NCBI GenBank assembly: GCA_030748495.1
Contig: JASMLX010000063.1
Coordinates: 1 to 35,703, forward strand
DNA: 35,703 nucleotides
Source of the DNA: Candidatus Poribacteria bacterium
GTDB lineage: Bacteria > Poribacteria > WGA-4E > UBA9662
Direction: 5' to 3'
This document shows, piece after piece, positions 24,275-32,563 of the stretch. The translations under genes and the position numbers were made by a program. How positions within the stretch are numbered: the stretch's first letter is position 1; every line of letters starts with the position of its first letter. The notes beneath the pieces were generated by a model, which worked only from the letters and a program-made list of their open reading frames with translations, searched no databases and was not told the DNA's origin.

Positions 24275-24442
24275 ATGGATACTGGATGCTACTGGCAACA
24301 CAGCCAAGAAAAGTGGTGGGGGACGCCCAAGACGGGTGGTCACTATAGTTTAAATGTCGCTATACCTTTACAACCGGCGTGGGATCTGCCCGTCAAAAAC
24401 TGGGGCGATTCAGAATGCGCAGGAACTGACCCTTTGATCTAA
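24275..24442 (+). other. Short possible reading frame between the LamG genes
   Basis: The 253-nt gap between the two LamG genes contains a plus-strand 55-codon frame (ATG 24275, TAA 24440-24442). Its composition is protein-like (for example KWWGTPKTGGHYSLNVAIPL). No ribosome binding site or known motif is visible. It may be a remnant of an older gene on the opposite strand or chance. Confidence 0.2.
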
Positions 24443-24468
24443 CTCCTACGGCCTCAATACTATTACAC

Positions 24469-25263
24469 CTATAATCTGGAGACCTTCAGGTTCCCCCAAG
24501 AAGTCGATAGTTTGTTTTTGGCTTCAACGGCTGCTGGAACTACCCCCTTGTTCATGACATCTTTCAATTCATCTGGTTTTAAACGACGGCTAAAAGCAAA
24601 GACTTCGTCGATGATACCCTTCTCCATGGCCCAGGTTCCAGGGGACTCGCCAGTGCCAACATAAAATACGCCCTTGGCAGGTGGAAGTTTGATCCCTTCT
24701 ACCGATTCATCGACCTTCTTGGCGTTAGCGAAAATTTCGGCTTTCTTACCATCGTAAGTCATAGCATAATGATACCATTTCTTGGCATCAAACTTGAATT
24801 TTCCAATACGGTCTTTGTGTTGGCCCATGTTCCAAAAAGTAGCCATCGTAGGATGAACCATCAGTCGAAATTCGCAGCAACCGCCAACAGCTAGCTCAAT
24901 AGATACTACGCCATCCCACTGGTCGTGTTCTATGCTTTTGAACCAAGCGCCAATGGTAATTTCGTTGCTAACTTTCAGTACCTCGGTTGAGAAGTCGTTG
25001 ACGGCAACGTGCGAACTTCCCCCATTCATTTGAACGCCGCCACCGAAGTCCGGAGCGCCCTCCTTGGACCATTTGGCACCTTGCATCAACTCTCCCACAT
25101 ATTTGTTTTTAGATTGATCCTTAGCTGATTTTCCACTGCCCTCATCAAAATTCAGATAGATCATTAAATCCTTGGGAGGATTTGCCTCCGCACTGATCGC
25201 TGCAAACAGGACAAAGACGATTCCCAGCAAAATGCCTTTAGGATATAGACATCGTGACATCAT
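24469..25263 (-). CDS. Secreted LamG-domain (concanavalin A-like) protein
   Basis: This 264-residue paralogue of the LamG protein at 23427 has a signal peptide (about 1-27, ending ISAEA) and a single LamG jelly-roll. Visible elements are MIYLNFDEGSGKSAKDQS, GGVQMNGGSSHVAV, ITIGAWFKS, a HYAMTYDGKKAEIFAN strand pair and IIDEVFAFSRRLKPDEL. It ends in KLSTSWGNLKVSRL, closely matching the tail of its paralogue. ATG-ATG at 25263/25260 follows GGAAGGAG. It is divergent from the FG-GAP operon across a short region with interleaved inverted repeats and probably codes a surface or periplasmic glycan-binding protein. Confidence 0.86.
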   Translation of the reverse strand: MMSRCLYPKGILLGIVFVLFAAISAEANPPKDLMIYLNFDEGSGKSAKDQSKNKYVGELMQGAKWSKEGAPDFGGGVQMNGGSSHVAVNDFSTEVLKVSNEITIGAWFKSIEHDQWDGVVSIELAVGGCCEFRLMVHPTMATFWNMGQHKDRIGKFKFDAKKWYHYAMTYDGKKAEIFANAKKVDESVEGIKLPPAKGVFYVGTGESPGTWAMEKGIIDEVFAFSRRLKPDELKDVMNKGVVPAAVEAKNKLSTSWGNLKVSRL

Positions 25264-25281
25264 AAAGCTCCTTCCTCTTGT

Positions 25282-25325
25282 TTAGAGTGAAAAATTGGTT
25301 GTGAGGCGTCTACTCTAACACAACC
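25282..25325. promoter_or_regulatory. Interleaved inverted repeats between divergent genes (possible operator)
   Basis: TTAGAGT (25282-25288) pairs with ACTCTAA (25312-25318). GGTTGTG (25297-25303), lying inside that loop, pairs with CACAACC (25319-25325). The two stems are mutually exclusive in a single strand. They lie between the LamG start (25263) and the promoter at 25349, the usual place for an operator controlling both sides. Confidence 0.4.
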
Positions 25326-25348
25326 TAACTGCTGTATCCAACCCTGTT

Positions 25349-25377
25349 TTGATTTAAACCATCTCTGATGATAGAAT
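25349..25377 (+). promoter_or_regulatory. Probable promoter of the FG-GAP/HEAT/amidohydrolase operon
   Basis: TTGATT (25349-25354) and TAGAAT (25372-25377) are separated by 17 nt. Transcription would start near 25384, which argues against the GTG at 25378 as start codon and favours the ATG at 25426 or 25486. Confidence 0.5.
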
Positions 25378-25425
25378 GTGCGCATGTGCATTTCGGTTTT
25401 AGTTGAGTTCTACTCATTATTACTA

Positions 25426-27168
25426 ATGAAAAAAGGCTTCAAGAAAAGACTGCGACCAATACCATTCACAAGCAAGTACAAGGGGATGTACCCCCAAGGC
25501 ATATTCATCTTTTTTTTCTGTCTCTGGGCTTACGCTGATTTCGCACAACAGTTTGTCGATTCAACCCGGGACGCCAACATCGACTTCATCCATATTTCAG
25601 GTCGAAGCCAACAAAAGTATTTCATTGAAACAATGGGTTCTGGTTCGGTTTTCTTTGACTATAATAACGACGATTTTCAAGACCTTTACATCGTCAATAT
25701 TGGTTCTGTACCGGATGCCCTTGAAGTAAATACGGAAGTTATAGTTCAAAGATCAGCGACTAATGCTCTGTATCGAAATAATGGGGATGGTACCTTCACC
25801 GATGTGACAGAGAGGGCTGGTGTCGGCAATACCGGTTATGGAATGGGAACTGCCGCCGCCGACTATGATAATGATGGCGACCAGGACTTATACGTGGTAA
25901 ATTACGGCCCCAATGTCTTGTATGTTAATAACGGTGACGGCACCTTTACAAACCAAAGTGATCAGGCAGGGGTCGATAACGACCGGTGGGGAATCGCCTG
26001 TACTTTTTTGGACTTCGACCTGGATGGGGATCTGGATCTATATGTGGTCAACTATTTAGCATATAATTTCTCGATGCCACCCCTGATGCGGGAAGGATTG
26101 GTTGGTTATTCCTCGCCACATCTATTTTCAGGAACCAGGGATGTACTCTACCAAAATAATAGCGATGGTACCTTCACCGATGTTACCAATTCAGCAGGTG
26201 TCTCCAACCCCGAAGAAGGCAAAGGGATGGGAGTTGTCGCAGGTGACTTCGATAACGATGGTTGGCCTGATGTCTATGTCACCAACGATACCTGTCGCAA
26301 TTTCCTCTACCACAATAATGGAAACGGAACCTTTACTGATCTGTCTATCTCTGCTGGATGCGCATTTGATGAAAACGGTCTGGTCAAGGGGTCTATGGGT
26401 TGCGACTTCGGTGACTATAACAACGATGGATGGTTGGATATTTTTGTCGTCTGTACCGAATTCAATACCCTGTATCGCAACAATGGTGACGGTACATTTG
26501 CTAACGAAACCACAGTGGCCAATTTAGCTGAGCCGACACAGTTACTGGTAGGATACAGCCCAGCCTTTCTGGATTATGACAACGATATGGATCTGGATAT
26601 ATTCGTCACCAATGGTCACTTCCAAGATATTATTGAATCGCTGAATGCTGCATATACCTATGCGCAACAGGACCAACTTTACCGGAACAACGGGGACGAA
26701 ACCTTCTCGGATATTTCCTTTTCCGCCGGTGACTATTTTCAACAAAGACATGTGGGACGAGGGCTCAGCCTGGCAGACTACGATAACGATGGAGACACGG
26801 ATCTTTTTATTGTCAACTCTAACCAGCCATCTATTCTACTGGAAAACCGGTTTGAGCATCGAAACAACTGGTTACGGATTAAGCTGGTTGGAACTCAAAG
26901 CAATCGTGATGGGATTCATGCACGTGTCCGACTGCTCATTGGTAATCAGCAGCAAATTGGTGAGGTCAAGAGCGGATCTGGTTATGCCTCCGGTAGCGAC
27001 AAACGAATCTTGTTCGGCCTGGGCCAACATCAAAAAGTCGATCAGGTTGAGATTCGATGGCCTAACCGCTTAACGCAGAAATTAAGCAATGTTGTTGCTA
27101 ACCAGACCATAACCATCGTGGAGACGACTGGTGGAGAAAATTTTGATGCAAGAGTTCAAAAAGATTAA
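25426..27168 (+). CDS. FG-GAP/VCBS repeat protein with C-terminal ASPIC/UnbV domain
   Basis: The 580-residue protein (from ATG 25426) has a basic N-terminus and hydrophobic signal (IFIFFFCLWAYADFAQQ). Seven calcium-binding FG-GAP units follow, seen as D-Y/F-D/N-N/L-D-G-x-x-D-L/V-Y/F-V repeats (DYNNDDFQDLY, DYDNDGDQDLY, DFDLDGDLDLY, DFDNDGWPDVY, DYNNDGWLDIF, DYDNDMDLDIF, DYDNDGDTDLF), which would form a seven-bladed propeller. The C-terminus (about 485-575) is an ASPIC/UnbV domain (NNWLRIKLVG, SGSGYASGSDKRILFGLG, VEIRWPN). Such CRTAC1-like proteins are exported and bind ligands or carbohydrates; the exact role is unknown. ATG 25486 is an alternative start. The 3' end overlaps the HEAT gene. 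Confidence 0.9.
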   Translation: MKKGFKKRLRPIPFTSKYKGMYPQGIFIFFFCLWAYADFAQQFVDSTRDANIDFIHISGRSQQKYFIETMGSGSVFFDYNNDDFQDLYIVNIGSVPDALEVNTEVIVQRSATNALYRNNGDGTFTDVTERAGVGNTGYGMGTAAADYDNDGDQDLYVVNYGPNVLYVNNGDGTFTNQSDQAGVDNDRWGIACTFLDFDLDGDLDLYVVNYLAYNFSMPPLMREGLVGYSSPHLFSGTRDVLYQNNSDGTFTDVTNSAGVSNPEEGKGMGVVAGDFDNDGWPDVYVTNDTCRNFLYHNNGNGTFTDLSISAGCAFDENGLVKGSMGCDFGDYNNDGWLDIFVVCTEFNTLYRNNGDGTFANETTVANLAEPTQLLVGYSPAFLDYDNDMDLDIFVTNGHFQDIIESLNAAYTYAQQDQLYRNNGDETFSDISFSAGDYFQQRHVGRGLSLADYDNDGDTDLFIVNSNQPSILLENRFEHRNNWLRIKLVGTQSNRDGIHARVRLLIGNQQQIGEVKSGSGYASGSDKRILFGLGQHQKVDQVEIRWPNRLTQKLSNVVANQTITIVETTGGENFDARVQKD

Positions 27169-29491
27169 ATTGGTCGTCAGTACTTGGAGATCTGCGGCTT
27201 GGGTCACAAAGTTGATATCAGTTCTATTGACGATGTTATGCATCTCCCTGCTGAGCTACAGTCGTCTAGAGGCTGAGACTGGAGATTTAAAGTTGCTTCT
27301 CAGAAAACTCAGTAGCCGGGATCCTGGCCAAAAAAGACAAGCCATTCGAGCCCTAGGAAAATTGAAAGATCCAGAGGGAATACAACCTCTGGCTGATTTA
27401 CTCCATAATCCCGCTGAAAAAACCTCTATACGTCGTCAGATTATCATCGTTCTGGGTCAAATCAACCACGCCTCATCGGTCACCGTTCTGGTTAGCTCTC
27501 TCGACGATAAAAATGCGAATATCCGCAATTTGGCGGTAAAGACGCTGGGAGAGATACAGAGGCCAGCGGCAATAGAGCCGCTCCTGTTAAGACTAAAAGA
27601 TTCGGATTGGCATACTCGCCGACAAACTGTTGAGAGTCTGAGCCAATTTGCAAACGAGACCTCTAACGCAGAAACTATTTTCTCAGCCTTGATTTTGATG
27701 CTTAAAGATTCGAGCATAGAGGTCCGTCGTCAAACCGTGATGGCCACACGTCGGTTTCAAAATAGAAAAATGGCCTTAGCACTTGTTCAATTGATCGCTC
27801 AAGAGGACAACGACCAGGTGAAAGCCTTGATTTGTGAAACACTGGGACAGACTCAAAATCTGGATAGCGAGACAACACCTATTATCGTTCGAGCCCTGAT
27901 TTCCTGTTTATATCAGGCCGCAAAGCCTGTTCGTTCTCAAGCGGTTAAAGCGTTGGGTCTAATTCGACCCCCCAATGCCGTTCTACCTCTCATCAACGTT
28001 GTAAAAGATGCCGGTGAAGAAGTAAATATCAGGGGAATGGCGGCCGTTGCACTCGGACAGATTGGTGATCTACAAGCCGTCCCCTATCTCATATCTCTGC
28101 TTGATCACCCGGATCCGATCATCTGTTCGAATGTGGCCAGAGCACTTGGGCAAATCGGTGATCGGTCTGCTGTCAAGCCAATGATAACAACCCTGAAGCA
28201 GATGCAAACAAGGAAACCTTTGCAGGAACTGGTGGTATCAATTCTGATTGAGGGGTTGGGAAAAATGGGAGAAGAAGCAGTATCGCCTCTACTTGAACTT
28301 CTCAATAAGAGCTGTCTGCCAGACCCGGTTCCGTCACAAATTGTGAATATTCTGGGACAAATTGGCGATCGACGTGCAGTAAAGTCGTTGATCCAGCGAC
28401 TGGACGATGCGTCCGGTCAAATGCGTTATGAAGCCGCTCTAGCATTGCGATCTATCGGCGATCCAGTGGCCATTCCACCCTTAGTTGATCAGCTGGAGGA
28501 TGTTCAACCCGATGTTGTCTTTGCTGTCGCTTTGGCACTGGCCAGATTGGGCGATTCGCATGCGCACCCTCCCCTAGTCTCTGTTTTGAAGACAGGTCGT
28601 GCTGAGCAGAGGAAGCAAGCCGCTAAAGCTTTGGGAGCATTAGGCGATCGGCAGGCCACCCTGAATCTGGTGGCAGCCCTGAACGATAATGATCAGGCTG
28701 TTCGCCAACTGGCAGCGACTTCACTGGGGCAGATCGGGGATGCACGGGCAAAGACGGCCTTATTCTTAGCCTTGAATGATCAATCCCCAAGTGTTCGCTT
28801 GCAATCGGCTTTAGCTTTAGCCCAAATGGGAGATTCGCGCATGATAGATCCCCTATTAGTAGCCTTGCGAGATTCGGACGCTCGTGTTCGAATGCTGGCC
28901 ACTAATGCACTGGGTCGCTTTAGCAATGAAAAGAGCGTCATCAAAGCCCTGCAGAAATCCTTGCGGGATGTCGATTGGAAAGTCAGGGGGGTAGCCGCTT
29001 TTACGCTCGGTCAGATTGCGGATGTGGAGACAATCGTGTCGCTGGAGGCATCGGAGCTAAAGGAAACCAATCCGCATGTTCAAAACACGATCATGTCCAG
29101 TCTAAGTCATACAAAGGCGAGAAATTTTCAGCTTCTCGGTTTAACCGGACAGGAAGGGTTGATATTGGCAGAAGAAGCCTGTGCATTACAACCCGATAAC
29201 GCTCTTTTTCAGGCTACACTGGGTTGGATACTTTATCGACAAAAAAGGTATCCTCAAGCAATCGAAACATTAGAGAAGGCGACTAATTTAGAATCAGATC
29301 TAGCCGTTGCTTATTATTATCTGGGCTTGTCCTGTCTTGGATTAAACCACACTGTACTGGGGTTAAACAACCTGAAAACAGCTTTCCGCCTGGACCGAGC
29401 CTATCTACAGAGAGCAAAAACGGAGCCACTGACGCAGGGAATCCGAGGTCAGCTCAATCTCTCTGCAACAGAAGCAGTGCAAGGAGATTAA
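27146..29491 (+). CDS. HEAT-repeat (PBS-lyase-type) protein with C-terminal TPRs
   Basis: The 781-residue protein from ATG 27146 (GGTGGAG 9 nt upstream, inside the end of the FG-GAP gene) is preferred over GTG 27131. An N-terminal signal/anchor (about 15-40, WVTKLISVLLTMLCISLLSY) is followed by around 16 HEAT-like repeats. The consensus is V-R-x-x-A-A-x-A-L-G-x-I-G-D-x-x-A-x-x-x-L-x-x-L, for example QAVRQLAATSLGQIGDARAK and IRGMAAVALGQIGDLQAVPY. The last ~100 residues switch to TPRs (LGWILYRQKRYPQAIETLEK, YYYLGLSCLGL). It is probably a periplasmic or membrane-tethered scaffold. Overlap with the FG-GAP gene and a 3-nt gap to the amidohydrolase indicate a single operon. Confidence 0.88.
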   Translation: MQEFKKIKLVVSTWRSAAWVTKLISVLLTMLCISLLSYSRLEAETGDLKLLLRKLSSRDPGQKRQAIRALGKLKDPEGIQPLADLLHNPAEKTSIRRQIIIVLGQINHASSVTVLVSSLDDKNANIRNLAVKTLGEIQRPAAIEPLLLRLKDSDWHTRRQTVESLSQFANETSNAETIFSALILMLKDSSIEVRRQTVMATRRFQNRKMALALVQLIAQEDNDQVKALICETLGQTQNLDSETTPIIVRALISCLYQAAKPVRSQAVKALGLIRPPNAVLPLINVVKDAGEEVNIRGMAAVALGQIGDLQAVPYLISLLDHPDPIICSNVARALGQIGDRSAVKPMITTLKQMQTRKPLQELVVSILIEGLGKMGEEAVSPLLELLNKSCLPDPVPSQIVNILGQIGDRRAVKSLIQRLDDASGQMRYEAALALRSIGDPVAIPPLVDQLEDVQPDVVFAVALALARLGDSHAHPPLVSVLKTGRAEQRKQAAKALGALGDRQATLNLVAALNDNDQAVRQLAATSLGQIGDARAKTALFLALNDQSPSVRLQSALALAQMGDSRMIDPLLVALRDSDARVRMLATNALGRFSNEKSVIKALQKSLRDVDWKVRGVAAFTLGQIADVETIVSLEASELKETNPHVQNTIMSSLSHTKARNFQLLGLTGQEGLILAEEACALQPDNALFQATLGWILYRQKRYPQAIETLEKATNLESDLAVAYYYLGLSCLGLNHTVLGLNNLKTAFRLDRAYLQRAKTEPLTQGIRGQLNLSATEAVQGD

Positions 29492-29494
29492 AAG

Positions 29495-30649
29495 ATGAAT
29501 TACGAATTGCTAATTAAAGGTGCAACACTTATCGACCCTGCACAAGGGATTCACGCTTTAAAGGATGTGGCATTTGCAAACGGTATGGTGGTCGAAGTCG
29601 GCGACAACCTGCCGAAAACCGAGGCACACGAAGTGATAGATGCCAGTGGATATCTTGTTACGCCTGGCATGATAGATCTGCATGTTCACGTGTTTTATGG
29701 GGTTAGTCATTTCGGAGTCCAACCGGATCCAACCTGTCTTGCCAAGGGAGCAACAACCGTGGTGGACGCTGGATCCACCGGCGCCGATACATTTGTCGGT
29801 TTCCGCAAGTACATCATCAATGTTAGTCAGACCAGAATCCTAGCCCAGCTTAACATCTCTTCTCAGGGAATGTTGACCTCAGAAATTGGTGAGTTTGAAA
29901 TCCCGGAGTACGCCAATGTCAGTAAAGCCTGTCAGATTATCGAACAGCATCGCGATCTGATTTTAGGTGTCAAGGTGCGCTTAACTCGAAATAGCATTGT
30001 TAGTCAGAGATCGGGGATGTTACCCCTGCACCGGGCACGCGAGGCTGCAGATGCGGCTGGATTACCCATCATGGTTCATCCACAGGATGCTTGGTGTGAT
30101 TCAATTGATGACATTCTGAAAGTAATGGGGAAGGGTGATATTTTAACCCACTGTTTTCACGGTCGGGAGTGTGGCATCTTAGATCAGTGCGGTTGGGTTC
30201 GCCCCTCGGTGCATCAGGCAGTTGAGCGGGGTGTCATTTTTGATGTTGGACATGGTGCAGGATCATTCTCTTGGGAGGTGGTCGAAAGTGCCATCTCGCA
30301 GGGAGTGGAGCCGCAAACCATCTCATCCGATTTACACGTTTACAACGTCGAGGGACCAGTGTATGACCTGGCCACCGTTGTAACTAAGTTTCTGCATCTT
30401 GGAATGTCGATTGACACGGCTGTCGCTAAAGTGACGTCTGTGCCGGCACAAGTTATATCGATGCCTGATAAAATCGGAACCTTACGAGTTGGTGCTTGGG
30501 GAGATGCCGTCATTTTCGAACATCGATCGGGACAGTATCGACTGGTAGATTCGCAAGGACAGGTCCGGACTGGTCGACAGAAATTGATACCCATTACCGT
30601 TATTAAAAACGGACAGGTTTATCGTCAACATGTCGGATCTGTTGACTAA
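29495..30649 (+). CDS. Amidohydrolase/deacetylase-family metallohydrolase
   Basis: This 384-residue enzyme of the amidohydrolase superfamily resembles the dihydroorotase-like group typified by EF0837/Atu3266. The binuclear metal site is fully visible: His63-x-His65 (IDLHVHVF), Lys160 (LGVKVRL, carboxylated bridge), His195 (IMVHPQ), His219 (ILTHCFHG) and Asp279 (SSDLHVY). Characterised relatives hydrolyse N-acetyl or O-acetyl groups or small cyclic amides. It lacks a signal peptide and is cytoplasmic, unlike its two operon partners. ATG 29495 has AAGGAG 8 nt upstream. Confidence 0.92.
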   Translation: MNYELLIKGATLIDPAQGIHALKDVAFANGMVVEVGDNLPKTEAHEVIDASGYLVTPGMIDLHVHVFYGVSHFGVQPDPTCLAKGATTVVDAGSTGADTFVGFRKYIINVSQTRILAQLNISSQGMLTSEIGEFEIPEYANVSKACQIIEQHRDLILGVKVRLTRNSIVSQRSGMLPLHRAREAADAAGLPIMVHPQDAWCDSIDDILKVMGKGDILTHCFHGRECGILDQCGWVRPSVHQAVERGVIFDVGHGAGSFSWEVVESAISQGVEPQTISSDLHVYNVEGPVYDLATVVTKFLHLGMSIDTAVAKVTSVPAQVISMPDKIGTLRVGAWGDAVIFEHRSGQYRLVDSQGQVRTGRQKLIPITVIKNGQVYRQHVGSVD

Positions 30650-31315
30650 GTATCTCGCTCTATCCAAGAGGCATCTACTACCCGTTACCATAGAATTTTT
30701 AAGGCTGGGCTGATTGATAGGATACCCTACCCACTGCTGATGGGTTAGCTGAGATCTATAACGGCATCGAAGCGGCCAACACCTTTCTTGCCATCAGTCC
30801 TAATGTCAGTAACCTATGAAATTCAAGAAACTGACCGTTGCCTCTGGAAGTAAGATCACCAAACCTATATATCCCCTCATGGTGACAAAGAAATATTTGG
30901 CGCCGGTAATTTACACCACCAAAATACGGGTGAATGACAGAGGAAATACACACCCACTGGCTACGTGGAACAGCTTTGGCAGTGGCCGAGGGCAAAAATG
31001 AAAATGATACTCAGATTTAGAGAAGAACAATAGATGGAGCTCAATCTTTATCTGGCTGACGTGGAGCCTAAAGCATTGCAACATTAGCAAGCAACAATTT
31101 TAGCCCTAGCCCAAAAACAGGGCCTTCAGCTAGAACAAACTCTCGGCCCAATAGCTGATTTTAAGCAGCTCCCATAGCAGTTAAGTCTGGTCGAGGATGA
31201 ACTTGGTTGTCAACCGGACTACCAGCTAAAACTTCAGTTTCCGACCCCCTTTTTATCCACTCTCTCTTGAGGGCTATCAAAATTACCAATCTTTGTTAAC
31301 CGCCAGCCAGAAGAA
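30650..31315 (+). pseudogene. Gene graveyard: decayed plus-strand reading frames
   Basis: No intact gene is present. Protein-like pieces occur on the plus strand. At 30736-30818 the frame reads ADGLAEIYNGIEAANTFL and more, reminiscent of a SusD/RagB segment but too short to call. At about 30854-30980 a frame contains GAGNLHHQNTGE, then a TGA, then RKYTPTGYVEQL. At 31034-31270 a 78-codon frame with two internal TAG codons contains ALAQKQGLQLEQTLGPIADF. The last two could come from one lost protein. The families are not recognised. The accumulation of stops and frameshifts indicates old, non-functional DNA. Confidence 0.45.
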
Positions 31316-32105
31316 ATGTTAGGATTAAAGAATCAGATCGCAACAGATCAAAGATCGATCCGAGTCAGATTTCAACGGTTAACAGCCGTTAGTGTGGGTA
31401 TTTTTCGACAAATGTTGCCAACCCTGTTTTCTCCAACCAACAGAGGAAGACCAGCCCAGCTAAGTTGTAGCCACCAACGGCGGATGAGATTGATATTTTG
31501 AAGGGAATATCCAACTCAGTACCACATGGCCCTAGCTGATGCGGTCAGCCAGTCTACCGTTGGCCGTACTATACAACCAGTTGAAAATAGGTTGATCCAA
31601 TGTCGACAGTTCCGACGGCCGAGTAACAGAGAGTTGCTTGCAAGCCAAACCAACATCCAAGAGGTGATAGTAGATGCCAGCGAGCAAGCGATGAAACGAG
31701 CTAAAAAAACAGACACCGCCAGCCCAACTAATCATCTCCGACCGAAGGTCGGCTACCGCTTTCAGTCGAGGATCCAAACCGAATTTTCAGTTATTTCAGG
31801 ATGGCCAAACGGCAATCAGCCGGCAGATTAGTTGTCTAGCCGATTCTGGCCATCAAGGTGGGGCTAATTTTCATGCCAAGAGCCGGTGGCCAAAGAAGAA
31901 ACCTAAACACCACCCCTTAAGCCGAGCAGAGAAAATGACCCCTCAGCATTTAGGCGGAGGGCGGATTCAGATTGAGCCTGTGATTAACAAACTAAAGGTC
32001 TGTGCTATTCGGTGCCGGCGTTATGGAGACCGACGACGAGGTTTGTGACTCGGTTTTAATTTGATGGCTGCCATCTACAATCTGGAACTCAAACTCAAAT
32101 CTTGA
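31316..32105 (+). pseudogene. Broken IS5-like DDE transposase (DDE_Tnp_4 type)
   Basis: The plus strand encodes a degraded transposase. The N-terminal part (31316-31501) contains FQRLTAVSVGIF and NRGRPAQLS, then a TGA at 31499-31501 where the family has Trp before REY. The next segment (31502-31829) has SQSTVGRTI, RRPSNRELL and VIVDASEQ with the first catalytic Asp (31673-31675). After a frameshift and probable loss of the middle, ADSGHQG supplies the second Asp (31842-31844), followed by KKKPKHHPLS, IEPVINKLK with the Glu (31974-31976), a TGA at 32046-32048, and FNLMAAIYNLEL. With two nonsense codons and at least one frameshift it cannot be active. I could not identify its terminal inverted repeats. 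Confidence 0.82.
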
Positions 32106-32379
32106 CTTATGCAACAGGTCTATTAGACTATTAAGTTCTGACCCTAAGTTGGAGAATCCTGCTAAAGTAAACAAGAAAAGTGATGTTTTTTTTGCGAAAA
32201 TAATCTTGAACAATACAAAATATTTGCCTGAGTTGCAATCCCATTTGAGTAGTAAGGTCACTAAAACTATCAGATTTGAAGAGAATGAAAGGGCTACCAG
32301 AAAAATAAACTTTCCATTGCTAGGAGTTGATAGTAGTAGCAAGACTATCATGCTAGATACAAATACTATTGCAGATTAA
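32104..32379 (+). pseudogene. Orphan C-terminal fragment of unknown protein
   Basis: Right after the transposase relic, an AT-rich frame stays open for about 91 codons to a TAA (32377-32379). It contains AKVNKKSDVFFAKIILNN and ends KTIMLDTNTIAD. It has no convincing start (a TTG at 32149 is possible) or ribosome site. It may be the 3' end of a gene interrupted by the insertion element, or a short hypothetical protein. The antisense hydrophobic frame at 31992-32351 crosses the transposase relic and is judged a shadow. Confidence 0.3.
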
Positions 32380-32448
32380 TAGTGATGAGTCGTTGAAACG
32401 ATCTGGCCCTATCGAATATAGGTTTTTTCTCAATTTCTACAATTGCGC

Positions 32449-32477
32449 TTTACAAAAATAGAAATACTGCATATATT
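32449..32477 (+). promoter_or_regulatory. Probable promoter of the CotH/ankyrin gene
   Basis: TTTACA (32449-32454) and TATATT (32472-32477) lie 17 nt apart in AT-rich DNA, about 90 nt before the ATG at 32564. The 5' leader contains a GGAGGGG followed by a short frame (MISVYP, ATG 32486) close to the predicted start site. No other feature is seen between 32380 and 32563. Confidence 0.5.
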
Positions 32478-32563
32478 GGAGGGGAATGATTTCTGTTTAT
32501 CCTTGAGCAATTCTGTAACTGTCAATCATTTTTAAAATTGGTGATATTAATAGGAAAATCAAA

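Noticed and set aside
30816..31001. Plus-strand 61-residue frame starting MKFKKLTVAS
   Set aside because: A different frame over the same bases reads more like protein, with family-like segments, and no ribosome site or homology is evident. Treated as part of decayed DNA.
31499..31501. TGA at a conserved Trp position as a sign of an alternative genetic code (TGA = Trp)
   Set aside because: Intact genes such as tatC end in TGA, and the transposase carries further breaks, so a nonsense mutation is the simpler reading.
31992..32351. 119-residue minus-strand frame with hydrophobic N-terminus
   Set aside because: It runs antisense through the 3' end of the recognisable transposase relic, lacks a ribosome site, and its hydrophobicity follows from AT-rich antisense sequence.
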